Of a DNA stretch of 64,000 nucleotides, positions 34,802 through 47,200 are shown in pieces. The notes under the pieces are model-generated. The model saw only the letters and a program-made list of their open reading frames with translations, was not told where the DNA came from and made no database searches. Within the stretch, counting starts at the first letter, position 1, and each line of letters opens with the position of its first letter. This DNA is from Lantana camara. Its lineage: Eukaryota; Streptophyta; Magnoliopsida; Lamiales; Verbenaceae. The stretch spans positions 44,855,001 through 44,919,000 of the forward strand of contig CM074856.1 in NCBI GenBank assembly GCA_037501455.1, written 5' to 3'. The translations under genes were made by a program, and so were the position numbers.

Positions 34802-36434
34802 ATATATATATCTTATACACACATACTATGACAAAACTTAATTAACAAACACGAATATAATCCACCTCTTTACACCTTAAGCCAGAAGTATTTGGGGAAA
34901 AAGAAAAAAGAAGGTCAGGCAGACAAGAATATATATGTAATGATCAAAATTCTTTTTTCCTCCTTTACAAACTGCACTAATTCCAGGAAACTCATAAACC
35001 GACAAATTCCCTACTTATGCTTTGAGGTTCCAGTTTTAATTTAAAGTCGCTAATATAATTATCTTTAGCTGATTCTAAAGTAACATCCTCTTTTTATTTC
35101 CATGGTTTAAAGATAGATTCTTTATAATCTAAAAATAAAAGGAAATTACTTTTTCGCTTTTCTTTAATCTCGAAACTAATCTTATTCTTCAACTTTAATG
35201 CTTTGTTGTGATAAGAATGTTGGGTTAGCAAAATTAAAGAAAGGAAAGTGATTCTTTTGCAAAACAAATCACAAAGCATGAAAAGTAGTGCTTTCTTTTG
35301 ATTTTTCTTGGGGAAGATTTTGCTTTATTTTTGGCCCTTTAACCTTCTAAAGCAGAAAAGCTTACCTTCCTTTTGCGCAATTGTTACGTTATGGATTGTT
35401 CTCGCCATACATTTTTTGAAGTTGCTATTCTTTTCTTTTTTTCATAAGTTTTTAAAGGCAATAATGCAGCAATTATTCCTCATCGAGTTCATGGGCTTAT
35501 AAAACATGTAATTATTACATCATTATTTGTAGAGATGATTCTAGCCTAAAATTAATTCGACCAAATCTGACGAGCAAATGTCATACACATATCATATATT
35601 AGTTAGATCATTCGACCAAATTAGAGTTGAGATAAGATTTTTTTCTCTTTCTTATTTTATTCATCAGGCTCATTAACTCAGGAATAACTAATAATATTAC
35701 AATAGAGTGATAGACTTATCCGGAACTTTTAAAATTCAAAGTTGAATTTTATTATTCTGTTTTCGATGTCACAAAAGACTTGAATAATGTCTAGATTAAT
35801 TTAGAGATTAATGTAGAGAAAAATGAAAAATAAAAGATAGTAATTAGAAAGTTCAATCAATTGAGTTACTTGTATATGTCGATTCGATCAACAAAAAATG
35901 GAAATACCAAACATTCATCTTAATATATTTTTCTATACTCCAACATGGGTTTGAGTTGAGTCGACCATTAAATTAATATAGCGCCGAGAGTTGCTCAAGC
36001 ACAAAAAATTATATTAGAGACTTCAAATTGATTATATTTATAAATAAATATTCTCTATATATGTTTCCATTTCCCTGTAAATTGTTACTAGTAAGCTAAA
36101 TACATATGTACTCATACAAACACTTTAAAAAGGTTAAAATGTATAAACTATGCCTCCCTTTAGTATATTTTCGCATTGCATTGAGCTGTTAGATTCCTCA
36201 GACAACATAATTGCTACGAACGAGAAAGATGAAGTCTATAAGGAATTTAATAAAGCAACTCCAATATATATTAAGTTTTTGGTGATCTTTCGAGCGCGAG
36301 TTACATTTCCAATGGGACAATTTAATAAAAAATCAAACATATTTGAGTTAAATATAGGATGTATATGAATATGATAAACCAAACCTAGTATTGTCCTGAT
36401 GGGGAACAAAATCCATATGGCAGTTTAATTTAGT
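34802..36434. other. Intergenic spacer
   Basis: This is AT-rich, with only short unsupported open frames. Around 35532 a TTCTAGCC stretch resembles one end of the MITE family described at 36443-36623. Confidence 0.4.
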
Positions 36435-36442
36435 ATTATTGA

Positions 36443-36623
36443 TGGAAAATTCTAGCCCAGACCCGGCTTGGCCGGACCCAACCAATTAAAAAAGCAAGTG
36501 TATTACACTTGCCATTTGATTGGTCACTCTCTCCAAACTTTCCACCAACCACACGGCAAGTGTAAAACACTCGCCCCCTCGTTACACCGGTTTGGCCGAG
36601 CCAGGCTCGGGCTAGAATTACCC
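36443..36623. mobile_element. hAT-like MITE (181 bp)
   Basis: Inverted ends AATTCTAGCCC... face each other, with an 8 bp target duplication ATTATTGA at 36435-36442 and 36624-36631. It includes the inner block CACTTGCCATTTGATTGGT, shared with other copies in the window (51255-51441, about 41925-42040, about 40838-41020). Confidence 0.75.
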
Positions 36624-36631
36624 ATTATTGA

Positions 36632-37755
36632 GGTGACAAATTGACAATGATCGTTTGTGAAAATTGTTGGGTCCTTATTTCACATTAATTACTTTTAATG
36701 GAGGAAATTGTCATAATTAGTCATGATTTTTAAGGAAAATAATAAAGATCAATTAACAATGTTAAAAAATCTGCGTGGAGCGCTATTAAATAATTACAGC
36801 TGAACTCAAATATTTAATCAATTAAACAAATCTATGATAGATTGCAACAAAATTATTACGGAAATGTATTTCATTTTGCATTAAATTCGTTTTCGTTTTT
36901 TAGTGTAGTGACTAGTGAAGGAACAAAAATTCTCATTGAAACTAAAATATTTTGAGCTATCGAGTTAGTAAATTTACTAATTTAGTATGAACTAGCTCTA
37001 AGTGGAACTTTGTTCAACCAAATTAATATAATAAGAGGAAAATTTATTTTACAGTTTAGAATTATGGTATGGTTTGTTTGTGTTGGACAGAACTGGATCA
37101 GAATTAAATTTTCCATTAGTCCAAATAACTTTTCCTTTTTCTTTGTAGCCTCGAAAAAACTAAAAGATATGTAACGCAAGTTATTTTCACTTTAATTGCT
37201 TTTTCCTTCGTTATTTGTGTTTCCTTTGTTTCTGTTCTATTTTCATTCTCGTTTTGTCTTTTGAATTATCATGACCACGAAAACTATATGAATAATAAAA
37301 ATATTTAAATAAAAATTTTGAATTTATTTCGAGAAACGTTTGCACCATGCATGCATCATTCGATTATTAACCTCAAATACATAAATAGCATAGCAACATA
37401 TTTTTAACTATATTTATTCTATGGACAAAGAATATTTTCTTTAACCGGAAATAACTAAAATTAGGGGACAATGCCGACCATTAAATTAAACAAGCGTTTT
37501 GGATAGTTTTAATTCGAACCTGATTCCTTTAAACTATATAACGATCGAGCAATTGTTTTACACTTTTAACGCAGTTGATAGAAAATTTCGAAAAAAATGA
37601 TAAATCATTGAGTTCGATCGGATTTTGGTTAGAACTTTCGCAATACCAACTTACATTCTAATTAAAAAAGAAAAAGGGGAATTCCTTTTCTTTTCTTCTC
37701 TACAATCAAAAAGAAAATAGAAAAAAAAAAAAACAAAATGACCTACAGGCTACAA
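36632..37755. other. Spacer downstream of the SMXL gene
   Basis: This is AT-rich with no supported gene. It probably contains the 3' untranslated region of the SMXL transcript near 37755 and below; no polyadenylation site can be fixed. Confidence 0.4.
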
Positions 37756-40341
37756 TTACAATTCCTGAATTTTGAAAAACACGCGCCCATCAACATTTTC
37801 CAGTATCCGTAAACCGTCGGCACACTGATCTTCACCGGTACTATCATGATCAAACGAAATATTCAAATCCAAAGATAAACAATCTCTCGCCTCCTCACCT
37901 CCGCCGCGCTCCGCCACCGCGTCTTCTATCGTCGGCTTCGGAGAAGGAGAACAGTCCCTCGACCTGAAACTGAGGCTCTCACAACACAAAATAATAATCG
38001 CATCAGAAAGCCCAACTTCTTCACCATTTTCACTAGATCTTATCCTTCCCTTCTCAATCGCCCTTTTAATCCCCACTCGCGAGCAATAATCAGCTTCCTC
38101 CAAATCCTCCACCATGAAAACCCGGTGAGGATTCGCCGCTGCCGCCTGAGCAAACCTCTCAATATAACTCATGCGGCTCTCTTCATCTCTACCTCGTTTG
38201 CTCCGGCACTCCTCCGACGACGAAACACTGAAGCTGCTTAATCCGATCGTAACAAAGCTCGCATAAGAGCCAAACACGACTTTAGCCAATTCTCGCGAAA
38301 CCTTCTCTTTGGCCCGCGTATCGGGGCCGAGAAAGAACAGCCATGTTTCTTCTTTAACGCCAGCAGTATTGTCTTTTCTTCTTATCATTCCGGATCTGCA
38401 TTGCAGTATTGTTCCAGAAACTTCTGGAATGATCTCCCTCTGCCATGGAACCTTCTTCTCCAAGGCATGGCATATAATATTGAGGTTTTCAGCGTTGAAC
38501 TCTTTGAACTTTGGCAAGTACTCCATTTCCATGATGTCACTCGAGGAAGTGGAATTCGGGGTGGAACTGGGGTTTGAAGATAATGGGTTTATCGAATAAT
38601 CCCCGTTTTCTTGTATGTGAATGAGATCAGGGTTTTGTTGGTCAAATGAAAAGCATGAAGTTGATGGAGAAGACAATGTTAGGGTTCCTTCTAATCGCCT
38701 GTGAGCTGAACTACAGAACGAGTTCCATTTGTGGCGTAGCTTCTTAATCGCTTCACTGTTCTGAAATCACATGCATAAATAAAGGGAAATTTAGTTTTCA
38801 AAAAGGAACTAAAAGTCATAATAGGCTAATTAAAGTGTATTAGTAAAGTAACTAATTAAGTAAGCTAAGATTAACGTAAAAAAGGAGAGACAAAAATAAT
38901 TAATTACCTGATCATTGTTACTAGTAAGTGAACTTCTACTCTCATCCTTGAGCCAAGAAGGAAGGATTGACAACGTGGGCTCGTCATTAATACTGCTACA
39001 AACGTTTGCTTCAAAGTTTCGAACTTCAGCTTCCAATTTTGCAGAACAATCAGCGCAACATTGACTTTCCAATCTTCTGAGTTTTGCTTCAATCCCTTTG
39101 TCACTGTAGCAAAAAATTCAAAGAAAATTAAGCAATAGATTCAAAAGTTCAAAGAAAAATAGAATTTTAAACTCATGATCATAATCTTGTTAAAAGTACC
39201 TTTCAGAAACAAGGCTTAAGCCCAAACTATTTGCAGGAATAGTGACAGGATGCAACCCCCAAAGGGATTCCAGGGAATTATTATACCCTGCCCTGCACTT
39301 CATATAAGTCTGAAACGTAGCAATTCCCATAAGCCAGAACTTCCCCAACTCTCCAATTCCCCAGACCAATCTCCCAATCTCCATCATCATGTGCTCAACG
39401 GAGCAGTAATACCCTCTATCTCTCTCTAAACCAACCTTATAGTCACTAATCCACTTAAGATCGCCTAAGTACAAAACAACCCCTTTTCCTACAAGGCTCC
39501 TGACAAGGCAAGTCAGCTCTCCTATCTTCTGTTCGACTTCTTCCCTGTGAAGATTGCAGAAGGAATAAAGCGGCGGAATACTGATAAGCTTTATCTCCTT
39601 CAAGCTTTCGGGAACACTTCCTTTGTCAACTCTATCCATTAATCCTTTCACTGTACTTTCTAAGGTGGAAATGGATTCTCCTACTATAGCGAGGCTCTTT
39701 CGTTTCTTGGTGTTGATTAAAGCTTCGATTATGGGATTAATATCCTCGTTTCGGATAGGTTGGTGATCGGGTTCGGCGATGTTCGGTTTGCTGAGCTTTA
39801 CGTCGTCGTTTGGTGGTGGTGGTGGTTCTTTGGCGACAGCCTTTTCCACGTTGGTTTTGACCTGTGAGCTCAGGAAGCCGGCTTCTCTCATGACTCGGCT
39901 CACGCTGGGATCGTCGAGGATCGAGACTATGAGCTGCTCGAGCTCGATTTTGACGGACAGGATCGGCTGCTGTTGGCTCTCGATGGAGCCGCGCCGCTGG
40001 TGGGCTTGGGCGCGTTTGAAGGTGGCTACGAGGGCGTTGGAGATGGAGGGGTGGTGTTGGGAATGGGGGGTCAGCATGGGGTTTGAGGAGGAAGCCGGGA
40101 GCCGGTTGAGTGCGACGTTGAAGCAGAGCTCGAGCGCTTTGCACTGCAGCGGGTGCGAGTGGGACTCGAGGCAGGCGGCTCGGAACAATCCGTTCGGAGC
40201 CGCCAGCATGGTGTTGGCCACGTGGAGCGGCGTCACCTGAGCGTGGCCGCGCCGCTTGGCCAGGACCACAGCCTGTTTGACCACCGCGGCGGCGTCAGGT
40301 GTAAGAGCTTGTTGAACGGCGCAACTCGCACCCGTTCTCAT
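37756..40341 (-). CDS. SMXL3: SMAX1-LIKE protein, SMXL3/4/5 type (780 aa, three exons)
   Basis: Exons on the minus strand are 40341-39200, 39103-38908 and 38760-37756; the introns begin GT and end AG and all phases agree. SMXL proteins are nuclear transcriptional repressors related to Clp/Hsp100 ATPases; the SMXL3/4/5 group acts in phloem formation, while SMAX1 and SMXL6/7/8 are degraded in karrikin or strigolactone signalling. Visible: MRTGASCAVQQALTPDA start, double Clp-N region (about 8-170), a degenerate nucleotide-binding region (SLAIVGESIST), VVLYLGDLKWISD, a second degenerate P-loop (WLFFLGPDTRAKEKV), and an EAR repressor motif LDLNI near the C-terminus. The stretch NSLGLSLVSE recalls SMXL3 in particular. 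No RGKT degradation motif is visible. Length is near the lower end for the family. Paralog choice rests on memory. Confidence 0.85.
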
Positions 40342-41818
40342 TTTTGAGCGATCTCTCTTTTCTTGATCAGTAAATACTAAAGAGGATTAGTATGGATAAG
40401 GAAAAACATGTAGTGGGAAGAATAGAAAACCTTGAATTCTCGGAGCTAGAGAATATGTATTGGTTCGAAGAGAGGGAGATATAAGAGGAGAGGGGTGGGG
40501 TGGGGTTCTTTTCTTGTAGATGAGGTAAAATGTTGGGGTCCAAAGTGGATTTAATTTGCAGTGGAAAGTGGAATGCATGTGCTGACAAGGGAGGACGAAT
40601 TAACGCACCAGTACCAAAGGCAATTCGGCTTTTACTAATATGTAGTGCAGCCCATATATGTGTGTATGTGAATTTTGACTGAAAAAGATTGTGGTATAAT
40701 GGTATTTGGTGGTGGTAGTGGGACGCTGCCTTTTATGCTACTAATAACAATATTTAATTAATGGAATTATGAAAAAGTAAGAATGTTGCATATCATCATT
40801 CATGGTCATCTAAATGAGATTGCTTTTAATATGCTAAGAGGATAATTCTAATTCTAATTTAATTCAGTCAAATTAATGTAATTAAGTGCAAGTGTTTTAG
40901 TGTGGCTGATGAAAAATTTAAAGATAGTGTCAAACTAAATGACAAGTATATATAATTCAATTGTCCATTTAATTAGATTGGTTCGATCGAACTTTATTTG
41001 GACTAGAATTTTCCCTCCAATAGTAGATGCTATACTACATATTAGTTTTTAAATAGGACCAAAAATTACATTAGTTTTTAATGAAGTGTTTGTAGTAAAC
41101 CGCTAAACCTAACCTAGCTAGTTGTGCTCATATCCGATCAATTATATAACATGTATATTATACTAATTATTTAATTTAATTAGTTATTCTTTTTAAAATA
41201 TTCATCAATTGCACACAGAATTAATTCACTCCTCGTTATACTAGTTAATCAAATCAGTATTGCTTTAGCGAAATTTTCTTTTTTGTTTAATTTTCCGTTC
41301 TAGTGGTCGATGTCGGATTTATTCCATGATCATAAGCAAACAGTACAGACTCTCCTTGCACTCAAACTATATACACTTTAACTGAGTAAAGAATATAAAG
41401 AAAAAGTGTTCTCCTTTATATGTGTAATGATCTCCTTAACTACATAACATGAAAGAAAAGCAGAGAGGTTAATGTTGATGTATATTTAGCTTTGTTGTTT
41501 CCACATTTAGCTTTAAACTTTTTGTGTATGCGTCACAGTTAGAACTTAGAATTACTTTAGAGTGTTTGAGTGAAGTGTTGAAGTATGGAGGAGAAAGAAT
41601 AGTGGGGAAATGAAATGAATTAATCACGGAAAACGAGGCCCTGAAAAGTGAAGCAAGGAGTGGGAGCTGTCTGTTTGAAGGAATCGGGAACTGTGTACGA
41701 TTTTCTTCCCAAACTCAAAACACAACGAATAAAGCCACTCTTACATTTAGTTAAAGTTTAAAGCTTTGCATGAATTCCTTTTTCCATTGCATGGGGATTA
41801 TGAACTCACCAAAACATT
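40342..41818. other. SMXL upstream region
   Basis: It contains the likely promoter and 5' untranslated region of the minus-strand SMXL gene. About 40838-41020 carries a degraded MITE of the TCTAGAATT family (inner block GTCCATTTAATTAGATTGG). No certain promoter element was identified. Confidence 0.4.
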
Positions 41819-41870
41819 CCCCCCCCCCCCCCCCCCCCCCCCCCCTCTCTCTCTCACACACACACGCACA
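41819..41870. repeat. C27 homopolymer followed by CT/CA microsatellite
   Basis: An uninterrupted run of 27 C is followed by (CT)n and then (CA)n. Such runs are prone to sequencing length errors. Confidence 0.9.
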
Positions 41871-41924
41871 TAAAAAAAAATCACTATTTATGCTCATATT
41901 TAGGAGTTTGGGTGGTTTTTGTAG

Positions 41925-42040
41925 GGTTAATTCTAACTCGAGCTTGGTTCGGTTATTTAAGGACAGTAACCAATTAAATAATACTTGTCATTTGATTAGT
42001 TTAGGCCTGGTCGAATTGGGTTTGGGTTTAAATGTTCCCT
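41925..42040. mobile_element. Probable MITE of the TTCTAGCCC family (degraded)
   Basis: The GGGTTAATTCTAACTCGAGC left end, inner CTTGTCATTTGATTAG block and GGGTTTAAATGTTCCC right end match the layout of the element at 36443-36623. No clean target duplication. Confidence 0.45.
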
Positions 42041-43200
42041 TCTGCACAGACATATATCGCGTATATATATTGATAGATAGTTGAGATTAGAGAAGACAAA
42101 AAATTGTGATATAGAAAAGATTAAAAGATTCTCTATTCCAATTTCAATCGTCTATCATAAACTTGGCATGTGTAAATGAATAAAATAAGAAATGAAACAC
42201 GTAACTGAAACAGAAAATTTGATATCCATTGTTTACAATCTTGTTCACTTGGTAATGTTTCAAAGTGAGACCATATAATTTCCTTTGGTTAATTAGAGGT
42301 ATGAGCATATATATCTGTACGATAACCTTATAGTAAAATTGAAACATGCATGCAGCTGAGTATACCAAGATAAGGTAACAAGATTCATGAGCTGCATCAT
42401 ACTTTGTATCTGGCCCATCCCATGTTAGTGATTTGTGGTCTCATTGTATGAGTGTGCATGCATATGCCATCGAAAGAAGAGCAGAATACCCATTCGCTAT
42501 GCTTAATCACCATCCATTTCTGCACCTTTTTCTCTTCAATTTCAAATTTTCTTCAACATTAAACAAATATATCTCTCTACATATAGAGAGAGAGGGGTAA
42601 CTTTTAAGTTTGAAGATCAACGAGTAGTCGAACACCCCATGATCTTCCGTCACTAATGCTATACAAAATCTTAGAATCAGATCATCAACACCCTAACTTA
42701 TACAATGGCATGGCTACTATTTCTACGTAAGTGTATGTATGTATACGTTGATACAGACATTGGCGTTAACACAAAACATACCTTATAGTGCAATGTTCTT
42801 CCATAAAGGAGAAGAAACATCTTCCTTTCTTTCTTAAATCAACTAATTCTATTTATGGGGGCTTTTCTTTTCTTCTTTTTCTTGCTCTTTTTTCGTCATA
42901 AGGGCCCTCCTGAAAGCCCCGATTGTTTGCAAAAGCATTTTGGACCTAATTCTTTAAAGAAAAACTAAAGGCAAAGAAATGGGAGATGGTAATAGCAAGT
43001 AAACCTGAATTAACAAACCACATTAATGGTCCAAAAAACACAAGAATTTATAATTTTCATCGAAAGGATAGCATATTGAGTCTCAGTCAAAAAAGCTTCT
43101 CCCATCTTTGATGGTCTTAAAAGACACAGCACCAAATAAATGGTATAAAAAGTTCCCTGCAACTCCACAAAAGCAGTGTTTGAACAAAAGGAAACGCGTA

Positions 43201-43235
<35 letters not shown>

Positions 43236-44042
43236 GTTCATCACGTAACTACTTTATCATAACTTAAATTTAAATTTTAACCCATACTTTCTTCCCGGAT
43301 AACGACGAATAATATATATTTGGTCTATATTAATATAGGTTTAACGACTATATATACAAAAAGTTTATACCATAACCAATTGCAAATATTATACTACAAG
43401 AAAAAATAAAATTTTAAATGCTGACATTTTTAATATTAGTTTATGTTTTTCATTCTTTTATTTTCATCCTTTTTTACGAATTCGGGTAGTGCAAAGATCA
43501 ATCGAATTACTTCTTTTTTTAACGAATTTAGCTAGGTACCTCAAAGACCAAGTAAAACATTCATTTCAATTGAATTACATCGTTCCTCCTTAAATCTTGC
43601 TTAAGAAATTGAGTGTCTCGTCCCTCAAGAATCTGACATTCGTTTCTTATAGAAATATGAGTATGTAATTGTCTATATGCAATGTTTGCAAATGTTTAGA
43701 TTTATCATTTATATACATTATGTGCGCATATAGAAAAGTAGTATTTAATTTGCTGTGATGGGATATGTATGTGGGTTTCAGGAGATAATACAGGATTAAA
43801 ACCCCACTAATTATCTTTTCTCCTGCTTAAAGTAAAGCACTCTATCATAAAGCACCATATTAACAAAAGTAATATGTGGCATTATCTACTCAAAAGGGCT
43901 GCTCTATTTATGCTTTTTGAGCATCAAATACGCATCTTTTGCACTCTACGCGGCCATGTGAATATATATATACAAATTCTAATACACACATAAATATAAA
44001 AATATATATGGTCGAGATGACAGTACTTTAAGCATATAAGTA
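42041..44042. other. Intergenic spacer between SMXL promoter side and copia C
   Basis: AT-rich, without a supported gene. A (CATA)n microsatellite lies at 43201-43230. Confidence 0.4.
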
Positions 44043-44047
44043 TAGAT

Positions 44048-44233
44048 TGTTGAACTTAAGAGAATTCATGTTTTTGGAGAAATTGTATTATTTCTGTATT
44101 GACTGTCTAAAACTATACAACCTACAAGGGAGGCTAAATACAAATACACCTAAACTAGGAAAGGAAAGTAAATCACGTTAACAATTTACACTAATACACA
44201 AATCCCTGATTATTTGCTTGCTATACTTTGACA
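44048..44233 (-). repeat. 3' LTR of copia C (186 bp)
   Basis: On the minus strand it runs TGTCAAAGTATAG to AGTTCAACA. The last 24 bases of gag-pol, with its stop at 44210, lie inside it. It is identical by eye to the 5' LTR once the CACTA is removed. Confidence 0.95.
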
Positions 44234-47200
44234 CTCCCCCTCAAGTTGTACCGTCGGATCCTCGATGTATAACTTGCTCAGAACCTCTGAAAATATCCTT
44301 CCGTTCACGGCCTTTGTCAGGATGTCCGCCAGTTGGTCCTCAGACCTCACAAATGGGAGCTTGATGATCCCTTCCTCGATCTTTTCTTTGATGAAGTGTC
44401 GATCCACTTCTACGTGCTTCGTCCGATCATGTTGGACGGGGTTTTCCGATATACTGATCGCTGCTCTGTTATCACACTTCAAACTGCAAGCTCCGGTGGG
44501 TGAGTAACCAATCTCTGTAAGCAACTTCCTTAACCAGAGCACCTCTGCTACCCCACGAGCAATTCCTCTGAATTCAGCCTCTGCACTCGAAAGAGCCACT
44601 ACTTTCTGCTTCTTACTCTTCCAAGTTACTAGGTTTCCTCCGACCAATGTGAAGTAACCGGAGGTTGACCGCCGATCACTAGGACTCCCTGCCCAGTCTG
44701 CATCAGTATACGCCTCAATCTCTAAGTGTCCATGCTTTTGAAACACAATTCCTTTCCCCGGACAACCCTTCAGGTATCTGCACACTCTGACTGCTGCGTC
44801 CATATGTCCTTTCTGTGGTTGGTGCATAAACTGACTTAACACCCCTACGGCATACGTAATATCAGGTCTGGTATGGGACAAATAGATCAGCTTTCCCACC
44901 AGATGCTGATATCTTGCCCTATCTGCTTCCTCTGCTCCTTCTTCTATTCTCAACCCGTGATTGACTACCATGGGGGTGTCGGCTGGCTTACAATCTAGGA
45001 GTCTGGTTTCAACGAGCAAATCAAGAACGAACTTTCTCTGGGAAATGTAAATCCCCTTTTTGGATCGCAGTACCTCAATCCCAAGAAAGTACTTCAGCTG
45101 TCCCAAATCCTTCATCTCAAACTCTCTAAACAAATTCTCCCTTAAGTTTGAGATTTCGTCTGAATCATCTCCTGTAATAACCATATCATCTACATAGATG
45201 ATGAGACAAGTCACTCGGTCTCCTCTCCGTTTGATGAAGAGAGTATGGTCTGAATTACTCTGATGATAGCCATACTTCTTCATTGCTGCTGAAAACCTAC
45301 CAAACCACGCTCTGGGCGACTGCTTCAGCCCGTACAATGCTTTCCTTAACCTGCAAACTTCCCCCTTCCTGAAACCTCTACTGAACCCCGGAGGGGGTTC
45401 CATATACACTTCCTCCTGGAGATCTCCATGCAGAAAAGCATTCTTCACATCGAACTGGTGAAGAGGCCAACCTTGGTTAGCTGCAACCGAGAATAACACC
45501 CTGATTGTATCAATCTTGGCCACCGGAGAGAAGGTCTCTGAGTAATCGATCCCATATGTCTGAGTATACCCTTTTGCGACGAGTCTCGCCTTATACCGTT
45601 CTACACTTCCATCTGCTCTGTGCTTCACTGTAAACACCCAACGACACCCCACGGTTCTCTTTTCTGGGGAAACGACACACTTCTCCCATGTCTCATTTTT
45701 CTCAAGTGCCTCCATTTCTGCCTGCATAGCCTGCACCCACCTCTCATCTGTAAGTGCTTCTTCCACCCTGGTTGGTATCGATACCGAATGTACGGCCGTT
45801 GTATAAGCTCGGGCTTGTTCTGTCAGGGTTCCGCGCACAAAGTTGGCTACTGGGTACTTCGGAGCTCGGCCCGTATGTTCAGGTTCATACCGTCTGGGCG
45901 GGACTCCTCTGTTGGCTCGTGGTGGGAGCATATATCTTCCCGTATCTCGAACATTACTCTCCCCCTGTCCTTCTGTATCCCCTGCACTGTTATAGGGAAT
46001 AGGCGAAACAGTAGGTGACACAGAAGTAAGCAAGATATCATTACTCACCTCAGGACTATTCGTCGGGGTAATGGGCTCAGTGGAGGTAGCCGCGGGCTGT
46101 ACTGCGGGAGGTGGTGGCTCGGTGGTCCCGCCTACTTGCTCTTTTGGGACCGTGCTAGGCCAAGACAGGGGTGGCACCCCACTCAGTGGATCCTGCTGAC
46201 TACTCTCCCCCTGACTACTGAGTGGGGAAAGAAAGAAGTACTCTGACTCGACGAAATCACAATCCATCGTGGTGAATAGCCGTCTAGTAGATGGATGGTA
46301 ACATCGATACCCCTTCTGGTTAACCCCATAACCAACAAAGACACACTTAACTGAACACGGGTCGAGTTTAGACCTGACCGTTTTTGGGAGATGGACAAAT
46401 ACAGAACACCCAAAGACTCGTGGCTGGAGGGTTAGAATAGAAGGAATACTGACTTGAGAGTTTAGGCATTCTAGTGGTGTTTTGAAGTTGAGAGGTTTGG
46501 AGGGCAACCGATGCACAAGATACACTGACGTAGCCACAGCTTCGGGCCACATGTAATGAGGACAATGAGATTCAATCAGTAGGGACCTGGACATCTCAAG
46601 TAGCTGACGATTTCTGCGTTCAGCTACCCCATTCTGCTGCGGAGTATGGGAGCAGGAAGTTTGGTGTACTATTCCTTGATTCTGGAAGAATTGTTTTAAG
46701 ACAGAGTTAACATATTCCCCCCCATTATCTGAACGAAGAACTTGGAGGTGAGAACGAAACTGAGTACGAATCATATGGAAGAATTCAATGAATTTATCAG
46801 AAACTTCAGCTTTATTTTTGAGAAAATACACCCAAGTCATGCGTGAATAATCATCAATAAAAAGAACAAAATACCTGAACCCCTGACTTGACTCAGTGTT
46901 CGGGGCAGGGCCCCATACATCAGAATGCACTAAGGAAAAAGCTGTCTTAGACCTAGAGTTCGACACAGGGTAGGACTGCTTATGACTTTTTGCGAGTAAA
47001 CAAGTTTCGCAAGAAAACTGACTAGCTGAAGAAAACAACTTTGGAAATAATACTTTAAGATACCCTAGTGACGGATGACCCAATCGACGGTGCCACAACC
47101 ACTGTTGACGATCCACTGTCCCGTGAGCAAGCGCTGCTGTTCCGTGTTGAACCACCTCGTCGACGTAGTACAACCCCCGTTCCTCAGTACCACGCCCAAT

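Noticed and set aside
38309..40347. Plus-strand frames opposite the SMXL gene
   Set aside because: They overlap the SMXL exons in antisense and have no domains of their own.
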